Below the pieces are notes generated by a model. That model was given only the letters and a program-made list of their open reading frames with translations, had not been told where the DNA came from and did no database searches. 64,000 nt of DNA, from contig JALJCQ010000030.1 in NCBI GenBank assembly GCA_023091665.1, positions 1,862,501 to 1,926,500 of the forward strand, read 5' to 3'. Source of the DNA: Pythium myriotylum (taxonomy: Eukaryota > Oomycota > Peronosporomycetes > Pythiales > Pythiaceae). Shown piece after piece: positions 30,756-43,816 of this stretch; the stretch's first letter is position 1; every line of letters starts with the position of its first letter. The translations under genes and the position numbers were made by a program.

Positions 30756-31976
30756 ATGGATCTCGAGATCTCCACCAGCAAGCCTCGCGTGGAAGCCTTC
30801 GGGCCGCTCCTGCCATCTGCGATGCCGCAACCCAGTATCCTCATGAAGAAGGTAAGGTCTCTTCTCCCGAGGCGGCGGAGAGACGAGAGCTCACTCTCCT
30901 CTGGTGCAGGAGAACGAGTCGTGGCGCGGCCCCACGTCCTTCGGCATGGCCAACATCCTCAACCGAAGCCACTCGGCTGCCGCCCCTCAGCAAGCACAGT
31001 CGCAGTCGCTCCCCAAGTTCAGCTTGCCCTCGCTCCACTCGTTCGGGAAGCCTTTGATTACCAAGCACGAGCCACCGATGAACCGAGTGCGCTCCATTCT
31101 CAACGACGCTCCAGGACCAATGGGATCCATGTCCGATGGGAATGTTACCAGTACGAGTGAGTCGTCGCCTCTCACGACGTCTCAAACGCCGACCGACTTG
31201 AACGAGACGCCGAGAAAGTCCGCTCCGTCGCGGCGGATCGCGCCAGCTCCTACGGACGAAGACGACGGCGGTGATGAAGATAACGGCCCAGATTCTATTC
31301 GCGGAGGCCGCTGGTCCTCCGAAGAGCACGAGCGCTTCCTCGCTGGCTTCCGGATACATGGTCACAAGTGGAAGCGTGTGCAGCAAGTTGTTCGCACTCG
31401 ATCGGTCACGCAGGTTCGAACCCACGCGCAGAAGTACTTACTCAAGCTCGCCAAGCTCAAGGGTGAGAAGAAGCCATCGGGTGGAGAGGTTGGAAATACC
31501 AACTCTTCCTCGGACACGGAATCAACCCACAACCTTGCTCAGGATGATCACGAGGAACGCAGTCCACGCAAGAAGATGCGACGGTACGACCCAACCACCG
31601 AGTCGGTGGACGAGGAATACATCACGGCGGCTGCATCGACCCTGTGCTTTCTCATGCGACAAAAGATCGACTCCTTGTTCGACAGTCGCATGGACGACGA
31701 GAAGGACTTTGAACCGTACGATTGCTACTCGAACGAGCAAGCTCAGGACAGTGGCGACGATCGTTATGCCGAGGGTTCACGAAAGCGACCTTTCATGCAT
31801 TTCATCACGGACAACGAGGTAAGAGAATACTGTGGAATGGGCACGAGGAAACTATCAACATACTAACACACTTATCAACGGTACAGAACGAGTACTCCTA
31901 CACAGAACAACCTTCTGCAGGCTCTGACGGCAGCCCAAGCGGATATTCTATTGATGGCAAGCAACTGTGTTCATGA
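30756..31976 (+). CDS. Single-repeat Myb transcription factor, SHAQKYF-like
   Basis: Exons 30756-30851, 30910-31818 and 31887-31976 give 364 residues. One Myb/SANT repeat lies near residues 145-195 (GRWSSEEHERFLAGFRIHG, W-spaced helices) and ends VRTHAQKYLLKL, a variant of the SHAQKYF motif of circadian-type plant and oomycete Mybs. The N-terminus is Ser/Pro rich. The C-terminal half contains a basic RKKMRR stretch (possible nuclear signal) and an acidic region. Such proteins bind short AT-containing promoter elements; targets are unknown. The final 29 residues come from the third exon, entered after a GTAAGA donor. Confidence 0.85.
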
Positions 31977-32203
31977 ATTCTCTTCCCCGATGGTAGCGAA
32001 GAGAATTGATGTTTTCCCAGTGCCTGCGTCAACGTGCCGTCTATTTTCCAAGCTGATCACCGTGGCTTCCACAAGCTGTCGGTACCTTTTTGAACCCAAC
32101 TGTATCCCGCCAACCTCATCTCTCTTTATATTTTATTCGCACGTGTTCTGTAAGCTTAGTGCCTGTACATATATATGAATACACCCTGCCAGCTCTTTCC
32201 ATA

Positions 32204-33013
32204 TTACTGAGTTCACCCTACTCGTCCACGTAGGGAGAGATGTTTCATGCATGAGATTACCTGTAGTTTCGCATCATCAGTCTCGCAGCTTAGTTCACGG
32301 TCGCGCCGCTGTAGGATTTGCTTCTGTTCATCGAGCAACCGAGAGATTTCGGCTTTGTCAGCTAAAAGTTCGTCGCTCACTCCCATTATCTCAATTGCCT
32401 ATGTGGAGAGCACAAAAAGTATACATAAGTGTTGCTCGACCCTATACAGCTTCTTAGCGTGCTGTCCAGACCTTGACGATATTCTCGTAAGCCAGTTCTA
32501 ATTCGCCGTAGTTGAGATGACAACGAGCGAGAGTGAGATACGCATCGCCCCATAATGGTGCGTAACGGACTGCCTTCAAACCAGACTAGAAGGCACTGTA
32601 AGAGGATGTTGCCAAATACACGTCGGGCATAGTCACTAGCTTACTTGAACGGCATCGAAGTCGTCGCCGACGGCCATAGCCGCTTGTGCTAGCAATTCAT
32701 ACACCACACCATTCTCACTGTCGACCGAGATCGCCTCGCGCCAACGCTCCATCGCTGCGCGAAATCTACCAGCTTCTGCCAGCGTATTGCCTTCGGCCTT
32801 GAGTCGCTGGACCTTGGCGCGCTCGTCTTCCAGGAGGAGAGCCTTCCGGAGGCGCCGAGGTTCGGCATCCACGAGCTCTCCACCGGCTTCCTCTACAGGC
32901 GCAAAGAAACAGCGTAGCGATTCTCGGTCTCTCTCGCTGCCGGAGGCGTTGGGCTCGCGCAGAGGACGCTTCCGCTTGCGGAGGGAGAAGGCGATCGGAC
33001 TCGGCATCTCCAT
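32204..33013 (-). CDS. TTC33-like tetratricopeptide protein
   Basis: Exons 32645-33013, 32472-32585, 32261-32398 and possibly a stop-only exon at 32204-32206; read-through instead ends at 32213 with 15 more codons. The protein is 207 residues. The N-terminal FSLRKRKR and the block [29 protein letters not shown] match the layout of animal TTC33 (F-W/R-K-R-K, MLLEDLQ...LKDEGTLLAEAERY). Three TPR-like helix pairs follow ([36 protein letters not shown]). TPRs bind partner proteins; TTC33 itself is poorly characterised. It shares a 139-base promoter with RIO2 on the other strand. Confidence 0.75.
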
Positions 33014-33152
33014 TGCTGTGCGCTGTAGTCCTGCTCCCTAAACACAGTACATGTCAAAGTTACGTAACCGCACCCACTTGTTCGTAACCGAAGGCAACTT
33101 TGTTGGTGATCACCAACCAGCAAGCCTCTTCCTCGCCAGCGGACGCCCAACC

Positions 33153-34669
<1,517 letters not shown>

Positions 34670-34768
34670 GCCTGTCTGGCTCGCAGCGGCTGATTTCAGA
34701 GCCATTTGGAAGTGTCCTTTATATATAATCTCTCATTCATAAATGCTGACACTATGAGTCTTGATTCT

Positions 34769-35350
34769 CTACTGAACGACACAGGATGCACTCTGCGCAG
34801 CAGCGTCGCCCATTTCCTTCAGAACTTTTACGACGGCTTTGTGTTTGCCGTCCATGGCGTAGTCAAACGCAAGTTTGCCATTTGCATCCTTCTTGGATGA
34901 GTCAGCCTTCCACTCCATCAGGAGCCTGACAATATCAACCTTGCCTCCCTCTGCTGCACCGTGGAGCGCAGTCATGCCAGTCGTCGTCTCAGCGTTGATG
35001 GCAGCCCCTTTCTGCAGTAATACCAATGTCGCTTCTTTATGCCCACTGATCGCCGCCCAATGCAATGCTGTCCGCCCGCTCTTGTCTGCCTGCCAAGCCC
35101 AACACCACCACGTGAGTTGCACGGTCAATAGCACGAGAACTGGTCGAACGCTCACCCCATCAATTTCGGCTCCCCGCTCGAGCAGCAGAGTACACAGCTC
35201 TGCGTGATTACCGCCCGCTGCCCGATGAAGTGCTCGGCGATCGCCGGCTCCTGGTGCGTTCACGTCTACGGACTTTTCGTCCAGGATTTGTAAACACGCC
35301 CCTTTGTCGCCGTTGTGCGCCGCCTTGTGCAGCGGAGTGTCCGACGGCAT
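34769..35350 (-). CDS. Ankyrin-repeat protein
   Basis: Exons 35156-35350 and 34769-35089 flank a 66-base intron with no stop that keeps the frame. Removing it restores a perfect repeat junction (EIDG | ADKSGRTALHWAA). The 171-residue product is about five ankyrin repeats (TPLHKAAHNGD, ALHRAAGGNHAEL, TALHWAAISGHKEA, TALHGAAEGGKVDI) and ends CVV-Gln. Ankyrin repeats mediate protein binding; the partner is unknown. It converges on RIO2 (99 bases apart). Confidence 0.85.
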   Translation of the reverse strand: MPSDTPLHKAAHNGDKGACLQILDEKSVDVNAPGAGDRRALHRAAGGNHAELCTLLLERGAEIDGVSVRPVLVLLTVQLTWWCWAWQADKSGRTALHWAAISGHKEATLVLLQKGAAINAETTTGMTALHGAAEGGKVDIVRLLMEWKADSSKKDANGKLAFDYAMDGKHKAVVKVLKEMGDAAAQSASCVVQ

Positions 35351-35752
35351 GGCCGGCTCCTATCGTGGATGGGTCGATGGGTCTCTGTGCAGGAATTGGC
35401 CACCGCGCCGGGAAGAATCGCTCGGTGCCCAAAGCACCACTTGCTGGTCCCGACCACTTGACCTTGCGCCTCGCACTCTGATCAAGATGCTGCGTCGTCG
35501 AGCTAGCTGTCTTATCTGAAGCCCGCCAAACTCACCCACCGGCGTCGCCGCCGTCCAAGGGACACAAGTCGCTATATTTCTGGGCCAAGCCGAGGCCAAG
35601 ATAAAAATACTCCAGCGTATTCCTCCCACCGCGTCACACATCAGGGAACGCGAGCGTTTCTCGCCAAGAATGCCATGGAGAGGATTGGTCGAAAAGCGCC
35701 ACTGTTGTTGAAGTGCGCGCGGATGGGATCCCGACAGTGAGGCAACAGTGCA
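35351..35752. other. Divergent intergenic region
   Basis: About 400 bases between the ankyrin gene (minus) and the coiled-coil gene (plus). The minus-strand open frame 35360-36001 overlaps it but lies antisense to the coiled-coil gene and has no domain content. Presumed two-way promoter. Confidence 0.4.
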
Positions 35753-37684
35753 ATGATGCAGCCAACGAGTGGGTCGACGAGCACTCCTGTTTGGCGAAGA
35801 GGCCCCAGGCCGACGAAGCGGAAACGCTCCAAGCGGAACACGGCTGCTGTGACGCTGCTGCCGATCACACCACTGCACGAGGTCGTCCCCGGTGAGATGG
35901 AGGTGGACGACGAACTCACGCGCGTCGTCTACCTTGCACCTCTCACCACCACAGCAGCCGAGAAATATCTGTCTCGAACCAGGCACCAAGTGCCGCCGCA
36001 CGATTCCTCAAATGATGGTGAGAGATCAGGGGAAGACGAAGGATGCGAGACGAGGTTACCTGCCTTGAGCGAACCGAAGGATGAAGGCTCGCCTTCCTCA
36101 CGCGCCTTGCTTGTGAACCCACTCCTCCGTAAACTCCTCGCTGAGCACGAGAGACGCATATCGAGTCGCAAAGCAAGGCAAGACAAGCTCATCGGTGTGC
36201 AGGTGTCGGTGTTTGACCAGCCTTCGTCTTACGAGGAGACTGTCGCTGACAGAAAGACGAGATTGTCTCCTGTGAAGCTGAAGCCACGGACGGAGCATCC
36301 TGAAGACGAGCAGATCGAGCAGCTTAAACGTTATGTGCGCTCGATTCCTCACACCGATAGCGATATAGAAGAGTTCTGGCAGGCGATGAAGACGTTCCAG
36401 CGACTTCAGCGAGAGGACAGAGCTTCGCTACTGCGAGACCATTCTTCACCAATAGGCTTCAATATTGAAGCAGCATGGAACAAAAAGGTTCGTGATTCAG
36501 AGAAGCAGCCCCATTGCCTACTCCACACTGTCTAACAAGACTTGGGTGCAGCTACTCGAAGAAAGGCATCAACTATGGGTGCGAACCCACGACGAGCGAC
36601 TCGAGGCCACGCGAACTCGAAAGGCTGCCGAGGATGACAGGCAGGAGACGCGTATTTTGGAGTCAACAACCGAGTTCCGTGCTCACATGAGAGTGCTACG
36701 AGAAATGCGAATGCGCTTAATGATTCAGTCTCAGCTGATCTTACCCACCGTCATGCTCGCAGCGATCACGCAGAACTGGCTGGAGCATCTCCAGCAGCAC
36801 TGGAAGCAGCAGCAACTCACTAAACGCGTGCGTGGGATTATTCGGTTTTGGTGCAAGCAACGCAAATCGCGAAGCGAGCACGCAAAGGCTGCTCGCCTCC
36901 TCATCCATTGGCTTCAGAAAAGCGTCGCAGTGAAAAGCGTTGCGCTTCGTGTGTTCCGAGGGATTCGGAACTATGTTCGTCGCGTGAAACAGGTCCAGCG
37001 CTTGTGGAAGGTCAAGTATGCGAAGCGTCTCCGCAACTACTTGCTCCTGGAAAGACTTTGGGCTGAAGAAGAAACGCTTTTAGTGGATCAAGCAAACGAA
37101 GAATTTGAGAGGCACCAAACTCAGGTAAAATGCTGTCTCCTATCGGCTAGTAGTTTACTTGCTCATGGTTGAAGGATACTTGTAGGTTGAGGCGAAGGCA
37201 GTACGAAGTAAGAAGCGCATGAACTCCAAGTCCAGCACAACGCACCATAGCAACACGCATTGGCTGACGTACGTGTCGTCCGAGATCAGAACTGCTACTA
37301 TTAAGGACTTTGTGCGATGCCAAGAAAAAGAGTTCGTCCGCTTGTTTCGCCACCAAGAGGTTGAGTGGTGTCGTCATCTCTTTTAGATGAGAAAAATACT
37401 GTAATTCTAATCGCTTTACGCTCCAGGACGATCTCTTCCCTCAACTGGTCCAGACCCTACGAGACGAATATCCTAGCAGAGCTAGAAGCTACATCAAAGC
37501 GATTGCAAATGGTCATGCTCTACTTGGGGGTGTATACGCAGCACTGAGCCGCTTCCCAGGATCTCTCATCGATGTTGAGCAGGTCAAACCATTTGATATG
37601 CACAAAGCACCGGTACGCGACTTGATTCTCAGTGCGAGAGCAAACAGTCCGCTTGACCCAACTGGAGCGAGATTTGGGGTTTAA
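35753..37684 (+). CDS. Basic coiled-coil / IQ-like protein, unknown
   Basis: Exons 35753-36487, 36552-37124, 37186-37359 and 37427-37684 join in phase, giving 579 residues. Residues 1-240 are charged and disordered. The middle is helical and very basic, with IQ-like spacing (VRGIIRFWCKQRKSR, ARLLIHWLQK, VRRVKQVQRLW), suggesting calmodulin binding or a cytoskeletal role. The C-terminal exon (FPQLVQTLRDEY, HALLGGVYAALS) is helical. No enzyme motif is seen. It ends 49 bases before the next gene on the same strand, which also carries an IQ motif. Function unknown; oomycete-restricted distribution is a guess. Confidence 0.65.
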
Positions 37685-37733
37685 TTGAGAGGTTGCTGTC
37701 TGAAACGTCGCAGCAACTTGCTCGGTCATTATC

Positions 37734-40259
37734 ATGCAGAATGACTCCACTGCTTCGTTGCAGCTCCTCCAATCTAGCGACGATGACAAGAAAAACAAAG
37801 TTACGCTCTTCCTACAGCAGCGTCGAGAATTCCGAGACCGACTGCCTCCGCATGCAGCGAGCGAGCAGAGTTTTTGTGAGAGTGTTCAAAAATCGGCTTC
37901 CCAACCCCGAAGAAAGCAAACAACTGAAAAAACAATCCAATACCGGAACACACATGAAGAAGGCAAACTTCTGGATGCTTCTGATGAAGCTAACACGACA
38001 AGTAAGGGGCCTCTCATTCAAAGTACTAAGCAGCAGAACGCACCGTCATTTGGTCTGGTTGTTGTCTGCTCCTCGTTTCGGTATCTCCCATCGTTCTCAG
38101 GACACACCGAAGATGTTGCAAGAAGTTTGTATACCGCCCTCACCGACAGTCATTTCTGTCAGTTCATGCGGCGTGGAACCAAGCTTCTGCTCAATCCGTC
38201 TCTAATCGAATTCCAGGATACACTGAAGGAGTTAGTAGATATTTGTGCGATCGGGAACGAGGAAACAGCATTCTTTATGTGTTTCATGGTGCGCCCATGG
38301 ACAAACCGTTTTCGTGCATGAGCTCACGTTCGGTTTTTATTGCTTACAGTCACGTGGGGCACGTGTTACTGGCGGAGTGAACGAAGGCTCATATATCCTT
38401 TTCTACGATTCGCGGGTTTCTTCTGAAGAAGAACTCGTGCTGTCAGCGCTGCACGAACAAGATCTCGCCAAGCTGATTCATGGTAAACATTTTTGGTTGG
38501 TATGGCATTGATTCCACTCGATTACAAACATTTCAAATTTGTAGAGATCCCCTGCAAGAACAAACTGATCACTCTCGAACTTTGCCAAGTCAAGGAGGAA
38601 TCAGAAAAGTCAGTCGAAAATGCGCCAAGGATCGTCAATCGCGTGCATGAAAGCTGCATCGACCGACTATACAACAATCTTGTGAAGCTAGAGCTTGCAA
38701 GACAACAAAGTGTCAAACCTGTACTCACAGAAGCAGATCTGTTAACAGACTCACGTCTATTCAACACGATCATTCTCCACTCATGCAATATTGCCACGGA
38801 ATCCCCTCTCCGTGATCCAGTGGACGGAGTCAGCTGCTTTCTTCACCGACTAAACGACGCATTCCACGGGGCGGCAGTGAAGATGCAGCTAAAAGGAGGC
38901 ATTGAGGACCTATTCGCACGCACGAAGTTTCAGATGAGTGATATTTGCTTGTATGTTAAATCAACTGTTGAGTCTGACGCAGTTCGTAAAAACGAGTCCG
39001 TCAAACGCGAGTACACAAAACAACTGCGTACCAAGTACGAAAAGGTTGTGGAGTTTGAGGATCTCACGCACACCCCGCAGCTCTACGGCTTCGAAAGAGC
39101 TCAAGATTTCCCTATTGGCGATATTCCCGCTTCCCCAGAGTCGGCTCCTACCGCGCCACGCTTTGTCTCGGCGAAGACAAATAGCCTCACATTGTCTTGG
39201 AGTGTGCAGTCTGGTGGATTTCTTCCCACAACTTCGGCAGAGGTTCCTACGATTCTTGGATACCACATCCAGGTTCGTGGAGGCGGCCGAGCTTGTGAGG
39301 AGTGGAGACGAGCATCCGACTTTCAAGTGCTATCATACGATGAAGTGGTTCATGAAAAAAAACTACCACTCGCGATGGTGACTGTCCATGGTTTGCCGTC
39401 CGATATGGATTTCTACTTCCGTATCCGTGCTCGAACTTCGGGAGGTTGGGGTCCGTTTTCTGACAAGAGCGAGACGATGCGCACGCTTTCATTTGCGTCA
39501 GTTTACGACACATTCTCGACGGTTACGACCACAGTAAGCCAGGGCGGAGTCCTCTCATTACTCGATCTGATGTCAAGGCATGAGCACAACCGTGACATTC
39601 TTCGTTGGAGCGTTGAATACTTATCGCGTTCAGCAATTAAAGGTTAGCGACTTATAAATTGATCCTATTTGCCGAGGACAAGCTAGTACTTCGCTCATTA
39701 GATCTCTCTGGTAGTCGTGTGGATCCAAAAGTTCGACTTCTACCTAATGTTGAAGCACACATGAAAGTTGTCACGCATGCTGTCAAGGCGGCGCTAAAAT
39801 TCTGCGAGGATGTCAATCTTGCTAGGTCGTCGTGCTTATTTATTGGTCGTCTCGCTCAATACGATGGTAAGCGAGCCTCATGCTCTTCGTTTCATGTCTC
39901 TGATCTAGAATGGTGATCCAGAAGCGTGGAGGAAACAGCTTGTTACGATCAGAGAACCCTTTCATGTAGTTGGGTTCGTTCAAGCTGTGGCGAAACGATT
40001 TCGTCAGGTCAACGACATATCCACGACGGCACTGTGGGCACTAGAAAGATTACGTGGTGTGTCCGCAAGGTGTCGTACGACTCCTGACGAAGCTGCAAAA
40101 CGCATTCAAGGAATGTATCGCACATGCAAAGCCCGGCAGCACGCGCGCACCCTGGCAAATGCGACGTATACGCAACTGGTCGACCCAACAACAGGTTGCA
40201 GCTACTATTACAACTTCAAAACAGGATCAACGTCGTGGTCTCTACCGAGCTTTCTTTAA
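37734..40259 (+). CDS. FN3 - IQ - WW-like multidomain protein
   Basis: Exons 37734-38288, 38350-38482, 38545-39642, 39687-39866 and 39922-40259 give 767 residues. The intron at 39643-39686 is only 44 bases, so that border is the weakest. A fibronectin type III domain lies near residues 440-560 (PTAPRFVSAKTNSLTLSW ... LPSDMDFYFRIRARTSGGWG). An armadillo-like stretch follows, then an IQ motif (AAKRIQGMYRTCKARQHAR). At the very C-terminus is a WW-like element (LVDPTTGCSYYYNFKTGSTSW). The mix suggests a scaffold at the cytoskeleton or flagellum; function unknown. It sits 49 bases after the preceding gene on the same strand. Confidence 0.7.
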
Positions 40260-40321
40260 TGAGATACCCAGATCAGACAAAACTTATCCATTTTATTGTG
40301 ATCACCAAACTGTTGTTGGCT

Positions 40322-42388
40322 CTAACGCCGCATTGCACGCTGTGCTTTCTGTTGAGCCTTTCGAATATGGTTGGCTTTCTTTTTCTGGCGAATTTTCTCT
40401 TCCCTTTTCTGCGCTTCTTTACGTTGCTCACTCGTCTTTCTCTTTACCTGTTCTTTCTTTTTGAAACGCTCTTTGAGCTTCAACTCTGCTGCCTTACGCT
40501 TCTTTTCTCGCTTGACTTCTGCGCTGTCTGCGGCATCATCATCGTCTTCGCCACTATCAGTGTCTTCATCCTCGCTAGCCTTGCCAAGCAGGGCCTTCTC
40601 GTATTCTTCTTCTGTTATTTTCCCTTTCTTCAGCTTCTTATAGAGCATTTCTTCGTTCGCAAGCTCGTCCCATTCCTCAACGATTTGCTGATGTAAGCCT
40701 TTCTTCTTCTCGCGTCGGCGTGGAGCTTGTTTGATCTTCTTGCTATCGTGTGCATCTTCTTCCTTGGCGTCAACCTCATCTGCGCGCGGTCGCTTTCGGA
40801 CGTTGCTCCGCTCCTCGCGTTCCTGTTTCTCCTTGGCGATTTCAGCAAGCTTCTTTTGGCGCTCTTTCTCGCGAACTTTGTCCTTGTACTTGATCTGCGT
40901 CGTGTCGACGTCCGCATCTGGCTCGAAAGCGATTTTCACGTTTCGTAACTCATTGATCTTTGGTAGTTTAACCAGGGCAAATCCTCGGGCGACTGCACCC
41001 AGGTCGAGATCTTTGAAGCGGAAAATGAATTGGCACTGGTGCTCCTTGTACGAACGTACAAAGGAAATAAAGGCGTTAGTACCCTTCTCCAACAAGTCAC
41101 GATCTTCCAACACCCATTTCTTCACAAGCGGAAGCACGTTCTCGACTTCTTCGTTATCGCCGACTGGAAGCTCCGCACAAGGAACTTTCCGGATTTTGAG
41201 AAAATTTACATACGCGTCTTCATTAGCTGAGAGAAATGACAGCGCAGATCCTGAGCGCCCAGCACGTGCTGTTCGACCAATCCGGTGAACAAAGAAATTG
41301 GGGTCCTGGGGTGGATCGTATTGGACAATCCAATCAACATCCGGTAGATCAATACCTCTCGCCACAACGTCCGTGCACACCAGCAGGCCAGAAGAGACCC
41401 CCACGAAATCATCATAATGTTTCGTGCGTTTCTTCTGCGCCATCTTACCATGGAGCGAGACCACAGGGAAATGTTCCTTCTCTTTCTCATAGAGTAGCTC
41501 GAGAACCTTCCCAAAGTAATCAACTGCTGAACAAGTCGAGAAGAAAACAATCAGTTTCTGGCGTTTTTTATCCTTGAGAAAGTGGTGCAGTGCCGAAAGT
41601 CGCTGGTCGTGTTCGGCAATGCGGTAGAAATTGTCCAAAGTCGAAGGAATGATCTGTGTGTTGTTGGCAACTTGCACCGAAATCGTTGCAGGGTTTCTTA
41701 GGCCAGCCCGCGCAAGCGCCTTGACTTCCTGTGTCTGCGTCGCGGAGAACAAGCCTGTACGACGCTGCTTGGGCAAGAAGCTCAGGATCTTGTTGATGCT
41801 AACTTCGAAGCCCATGTCCAGCAGGGTGTCGGCCTCGTCCAAGATCAGCATCTCGAACTCGCGGCTTTCGACGGTCACGCCAACTGACCTCCCGAGCAAA
41901 TCCTCCGTTCTTCCCGGCGTACCGATGACGACGAGGCATTTACCAGCTGCAGCGCGGACGGTCTTTAGGTCTTCGTCAACACTCGTGCCGCCGACGAAGA
42001 GCAAGACTTGCACCTGCGGGAGTGCTCGTTTGAAGAACGCGCAGGCACACTCGTGGATCTGGCGCGCGAGCTCTCGCGTGGGCGAGATGATCATGGCAAC
42101 GAGCTTGCTAATATCGGTCTTGGGCGTCGAAATGGTGCCGTCGGTGAGCTTGTTCTTGAGGAGCTGCACGATGGGCAGCACGAATGCGAGCGTCTTGCCG
42201 CTGCCCGTGCAGGCGTCGACGCACACGTCTTTGTTCGAGAGAAAGAGCGGCAACGTGGCCGCCTGCACGGGCGTCATGTGTGTGAAGCCCATGGCGTCGA
42301 TCTCGTCCAACACCTCTGCGCATAGCGCCGGCTGGAAGTCGCGGAACTTCATGGCGCTGCTCTCTCGCTTGTCAAGACTGGTGGCCAT
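40322..42388 (-). CDS. DDX55: DEAD-box RNA helicase DDX55/Spb4
   Basis: Single exon, 688 residues. All DEAD-box motifs are intact: Q motif region (MTPVQAATLP), ACTGSGKT near 57, PTRELA, TPGR, DEAD near 184, SAT near 215, ARGIDLPDVDW, HRIGRTAR near 367. The C-terminal domain (RSYKEHQCQFIFRFKDLDLG) identifies the Spb4/DDX55 branch, which acts in 60S ribosomal subunit assembly. The last 180 residues are a Lys/Arg/Glu-rich tail typical of the family. It is tail to tail with the FN3 gene and divergent from the aminotransferase. Confidence 0.93.
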   Translation of the reverse strand: MATSLDKRESSAMKFRDFQPALCAEVLDEIDAMGFTHMTPVQAATLPLFLSNKDVCVDACTGSGKTLAFVLPIVQLLKNKLTDGTISTPKTDISKLVAMIISPTRELARQIHECACAFFKRALPQVQVLLFVGGTSVDEDLKTVRAAAGKCLVVIGTPGRTEDLLGRSVGVTVESREFEMLILDEADTLLDMGFEVSINKILSFLPKQRRTGLFSATQTQEVKALARAGLRNPATISVQVANNTQIIPSTLDNFYRIAEHDQRLSALHHFLKDKKRQKLIVFFSTCSAVDYFGKVLELLYEKEKEHFPVVSLHGKMAQKKRTKHYDDFVGVSSGLLVCTDVVARGIDLPDVDWIVQYDPPQDPNFFVHRIGRTARAGRSGSALSFLSANEDAYVNFLKIRKVPCAELPVGDNEEVENVLPLVKKWVLEDRDLLEKGTNAFISFVRSYKEHQCQFIFRFKDLDLGAVARGFALVKLPKINELRNVKIAFEPDADVDTTQIKYKDKVREKERQKKLAEIAKEKQEREERSNVRKRPRADEVDAKEEDAHDSKKIKQAPRRREKKKGLHQQIVEEWDELANEEMLYKKLKKGKITEEEYEKALLGKASEDEDTDSGEDDDDAADSAEVKREKKRKAAELKLKERFKKKEQVKRKTSEQRKEAQKREEKIRQKKKANHIRKAQQKAQRAMRR

Positions 42389-42568
42389 TCAACATCGCAT
42401 CGAGTTGCCACTACGGTGTAACCGGCTTTAGCAGAGATTTTGTAACCCGGCCGATGCCTCCACTAAGTTAACCTTACCCACCGGGCCAATCAGCGAACGG
42501 ACCTGCTCCGCCGTCACCAACTTGCAGTTCTCGCCATTGCCGAGATCTCCTCGCACCAGTCGAACCCC

Positions 42569-43816
42569 ATGGCCGACCGCCTGGCCGCGCGCCTCGACGG
42601 CTTCGACCAACCGACGGTCTGGCACACGTTCACGCCCCTCGCCAACGAGCACAAGGCCGTGAACCTGGGCCAGGGCTTCCCGGACTGGCGCTGCGAAGAC
42701 TTCGTCAAGCAGGCGGCCAAGACCGCGCTCGACGCCGACTTCAACCAGTATGCGCGCCCGCAGGGCCACCGCAAGCTGGTCGAGGTACTGGCCAAGAAGT
42801 ATTCGAAGGAGTTCGGTCGCGACATCCGCTGGGAAGACGAGATCGCGATCGGAGTCGGGGCCACCGAGACCATTTACAGCGCTATCTGTGGGTTCGTCCA
42901 GCCCGGCGACGAGGTCATCGTCTTCGAGCCTGCGTTCGACATCTACACTGCCCAAGTGCAGATGGCTGGCGGTGTCTGCCGCTTCGTTCCGCTTCACGTC
43001 CACAACACTGAAGCTGGTGAAACGGAGTTCTACCTTGACGAAGCTGCCTACGCCAATGCGTTCTCGGACAAGACTCGCGTCGTGATGCTTAACAACCCGC
43101 ATAACCCAACAGGCAAAGTATTCACGCGCAGCGAACTTGAGGTCATCGCGAAGCATGTCCTCGCTCACCCCAACGTCATTGTGATCTCGGATGAAGTTTA
43201 TGAGCATATCACGTTCGACGGCAAGAAGCACGAGCGGATCGCAATGGTGGACGGTATGTGGGACCGTACGCTTACCGTTTCGAGTGCGGGTAAGACTTTC
43301 TCAGTCACAGGCTGGAAAGTCGGCTGGGCAGTTGGTCCGAGCAAGCTCACCAAGGGTATCTACCTTGCCAACAACTGGATCCAGTTCAGTGTGTCCACTC
43401 CTCTTCAGGAAGCCGTGGCGAACATGCTTGAGCTCGCGGAGCAGCCCTACAAAGGTTTTCCCACCTTCTACGCGTTTGTTGCGAATCAGTACGAAAAGAA
43501 GCGTGACCGTTTAGCCAAGGCTCTGCTTGACGTGGGCATCCGACCAGTGCAGCCACACGGTGGTATTTTCCTATACTCGAACATTTCCGATGTCCGCGTA
43601 CCCCAAGAGTTCTTATTGGAGGGTATGTCATATGACTGGGCATTCTGTCGCTGGCTCACGATCGCCAAGGGCGTGACGGCCATCCCGACGAGCGCTTTCT
43701 TCTGCGCTGAGAACAAGGCGGAAGGACACCAATGGGCGCGTTTCGCGTACTGCAAGACGGATGAGGCAATTGAAGAGGCAATCGCGCGCCTTGCGAAGCT
43801 CCACGAGCGCGAGTAG
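42569..43816 (+). CDS. Kynurenine-oxoglutarate transaminase / cysteine-S-conjugate beta-lyase
   Basis: Single exon, 415 residues, class I/II PLP aminotransferase. The start (PTVWHTFTPLANEHKAVNLG, QGFPDW) and the block NPHNPTGKVF are typical of kynurenine aminotransferases (KAT/CCBL, yeast Bna3). The PLP-binding lysine is in SSAGKTFSVTGWKVGW near residue 241, preceded by SDEVYEH. The final Arg region is FAYCKT. These enzymes convert kynurenine to kynurenic acid and also transaminate glutamine or methionine-type substrates, so the in vivo substrate is open. No mitochondrial presequence is obvious. It shares a 180-base divergent promoter with DDX55. Confidence 0.9.
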   Translation: MADRLAARLDGFDQPTVWHTFTPLANEHKAVNLGQGFPDWRCEDFVKQAAKTALDADFNQYARPQGHRKLVEVLAKKYSKEFGRDIRWEDEIAIGVGATETIYSAICGFVQPGDEVIVFEPAFDIYTAQVQMAGGVCRFVPLHVHNTEAGETEFYLDEAAYANAFSDKTRVVMLNNPHNPTGKVFTRSELEVIAKHVLAHPNVIVISDEVYEHITFDGKKHERIAMVDGMWDRTLTVSSAGKTFSVTGWKVGWAVGPSKLTKGIYLANNWIQFSVSTPLQEAVANMLELAEQPYKGFPTFYAFVANQYEKKRDRLAKALLDVGIRPVQPHGGIFLYSNISDVRVPQEFLLEGMSYDWAFCRWLTIAKGVTAIPTSAFFCAENKAEGHQWARFAYCKTDEAIEEAIARLAKLHERE

